Source of the DNA: Streptomyces sp. NBC_00162
GTDB lineage: Bacteria; Actinomycetota; Actinomycetes; Streptomycetales; Streptomycetaceae
Direction of reading: 5' to 3'
Length of the DNA: 64,000 nt
Assembly (NCBI RefSeq): GCF_024611995.1
Contig: NZ_CP102509.1
Span: 2,914,001 to 2,978,000, forward strand
Shown in pieces: positions 63,863 through 64,000 of this stretch. The notes beneath the pieces are model-generated. The model did no database searches, was not told where the DNA came from, and was given only the letters and a program-made list of their open reading frames with translations. Numbering within the stretch: the stretch's first letter is position 1; the number at the start of each line of letters is the position of its first letter. The position numbers and the translations under genes are program-made.

Positions 63863-64000
63863 GCGATGGTTTCCGTCCTCGTTGGCGGTGGTGCATGGTG
63901 TCGCGTGCCAAGCGAAGCGGACCGACTACGGAGAGCGAAAGAGCCAAATCGGGTCACTCAATCTGGCCACCAGACGTTTCTTGCTGTCCCAGGAGCTGGG

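Overview
The window is a very GC-rich actinobacterial chromosome segment, almost certainly Streptomyces or a close relative. Genes are tightly packed with many 1-4 base start/stop overlaps and frequent GTG starts. It carries the sporulation sigma factor gene whiG, a DasR-type operator at a chitinase promoter, and the usual actinomycete block rpsB-tsf-pyrH-frr-cdsA.

Layout. 1-9.7 kb (minus strand) holds the 3' part of the window's proS, two GNAT acetyltransferases, the MEP isoprenoid genes ispG and dxr flanking a site-2 protease, an unrecognised protein and a long acyl-CoA dehydrogenase. 9.8-27.5 kb and 36.7-41.4 kb together form a polyamine/GABA utilisation region. It contains an aldehyde dehydrogenase, a PucR regulator, GABA aminotransferase, a PuuB-like FAD oxidase, a potABC-type transporter with its own PotD, and a gamma-aminobutyraldehyde dehydrogenase. 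A second, partly duplicated set follows: PotD, aldehyde dehydrogenase, an Lrp/AsnC regulator and a class III aminotransferase. A TraG/VirD4-like ATPase, a PAP2 phosphatase and a secreted GH18 chitinase are interspersed.

27.7-30.3 kb is the most unusual locus. A NADAR-domain gene is followed by two tandem, non-coding, tRNA-like modules in circularly permuted order (T arm, acceptor strand, UNCG loop, acceptor strand, D arm). Each is enclosed by a helix between its flanks. Next comes a Ro60 (TROVE plus vWA) gene whose start lies 31 bases after the second module. This is the architecture of bacterial YrlA-type Y RNAs, here as a tandem pair of divergent copies.

30.4-49.3 kb carries a DUF4190-like membrane protein, an adenosine-deaminase-family enzyme, a glycerophosphodiesterase, a two-component system, a serine hydrolase, a small membrane protein behind paired TetR-type operators, an atypical ABC transporter, a LOG-family protein, a DMT-like membrane protein and a ferredoxin/ferredoxin reductase/P450 cassette. 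49.3-53.3 kb is a thiamine ABC transporter operon under a TPP riboswitch. 53.4-62.7 kb is conserved housekeeping: rlmN, cdsA, frr, pyrH, tsf, rpsB, an M23 peptidase, a TetR regulator, whiG and dprA.

At the right edge the yifB/comM-like gene next to dprA lacks its N-terminal part. Its homology stops abruptly near 63,325 and unrelated sequence follows, which looks like the border of an inserted element whose body lies outside the window.
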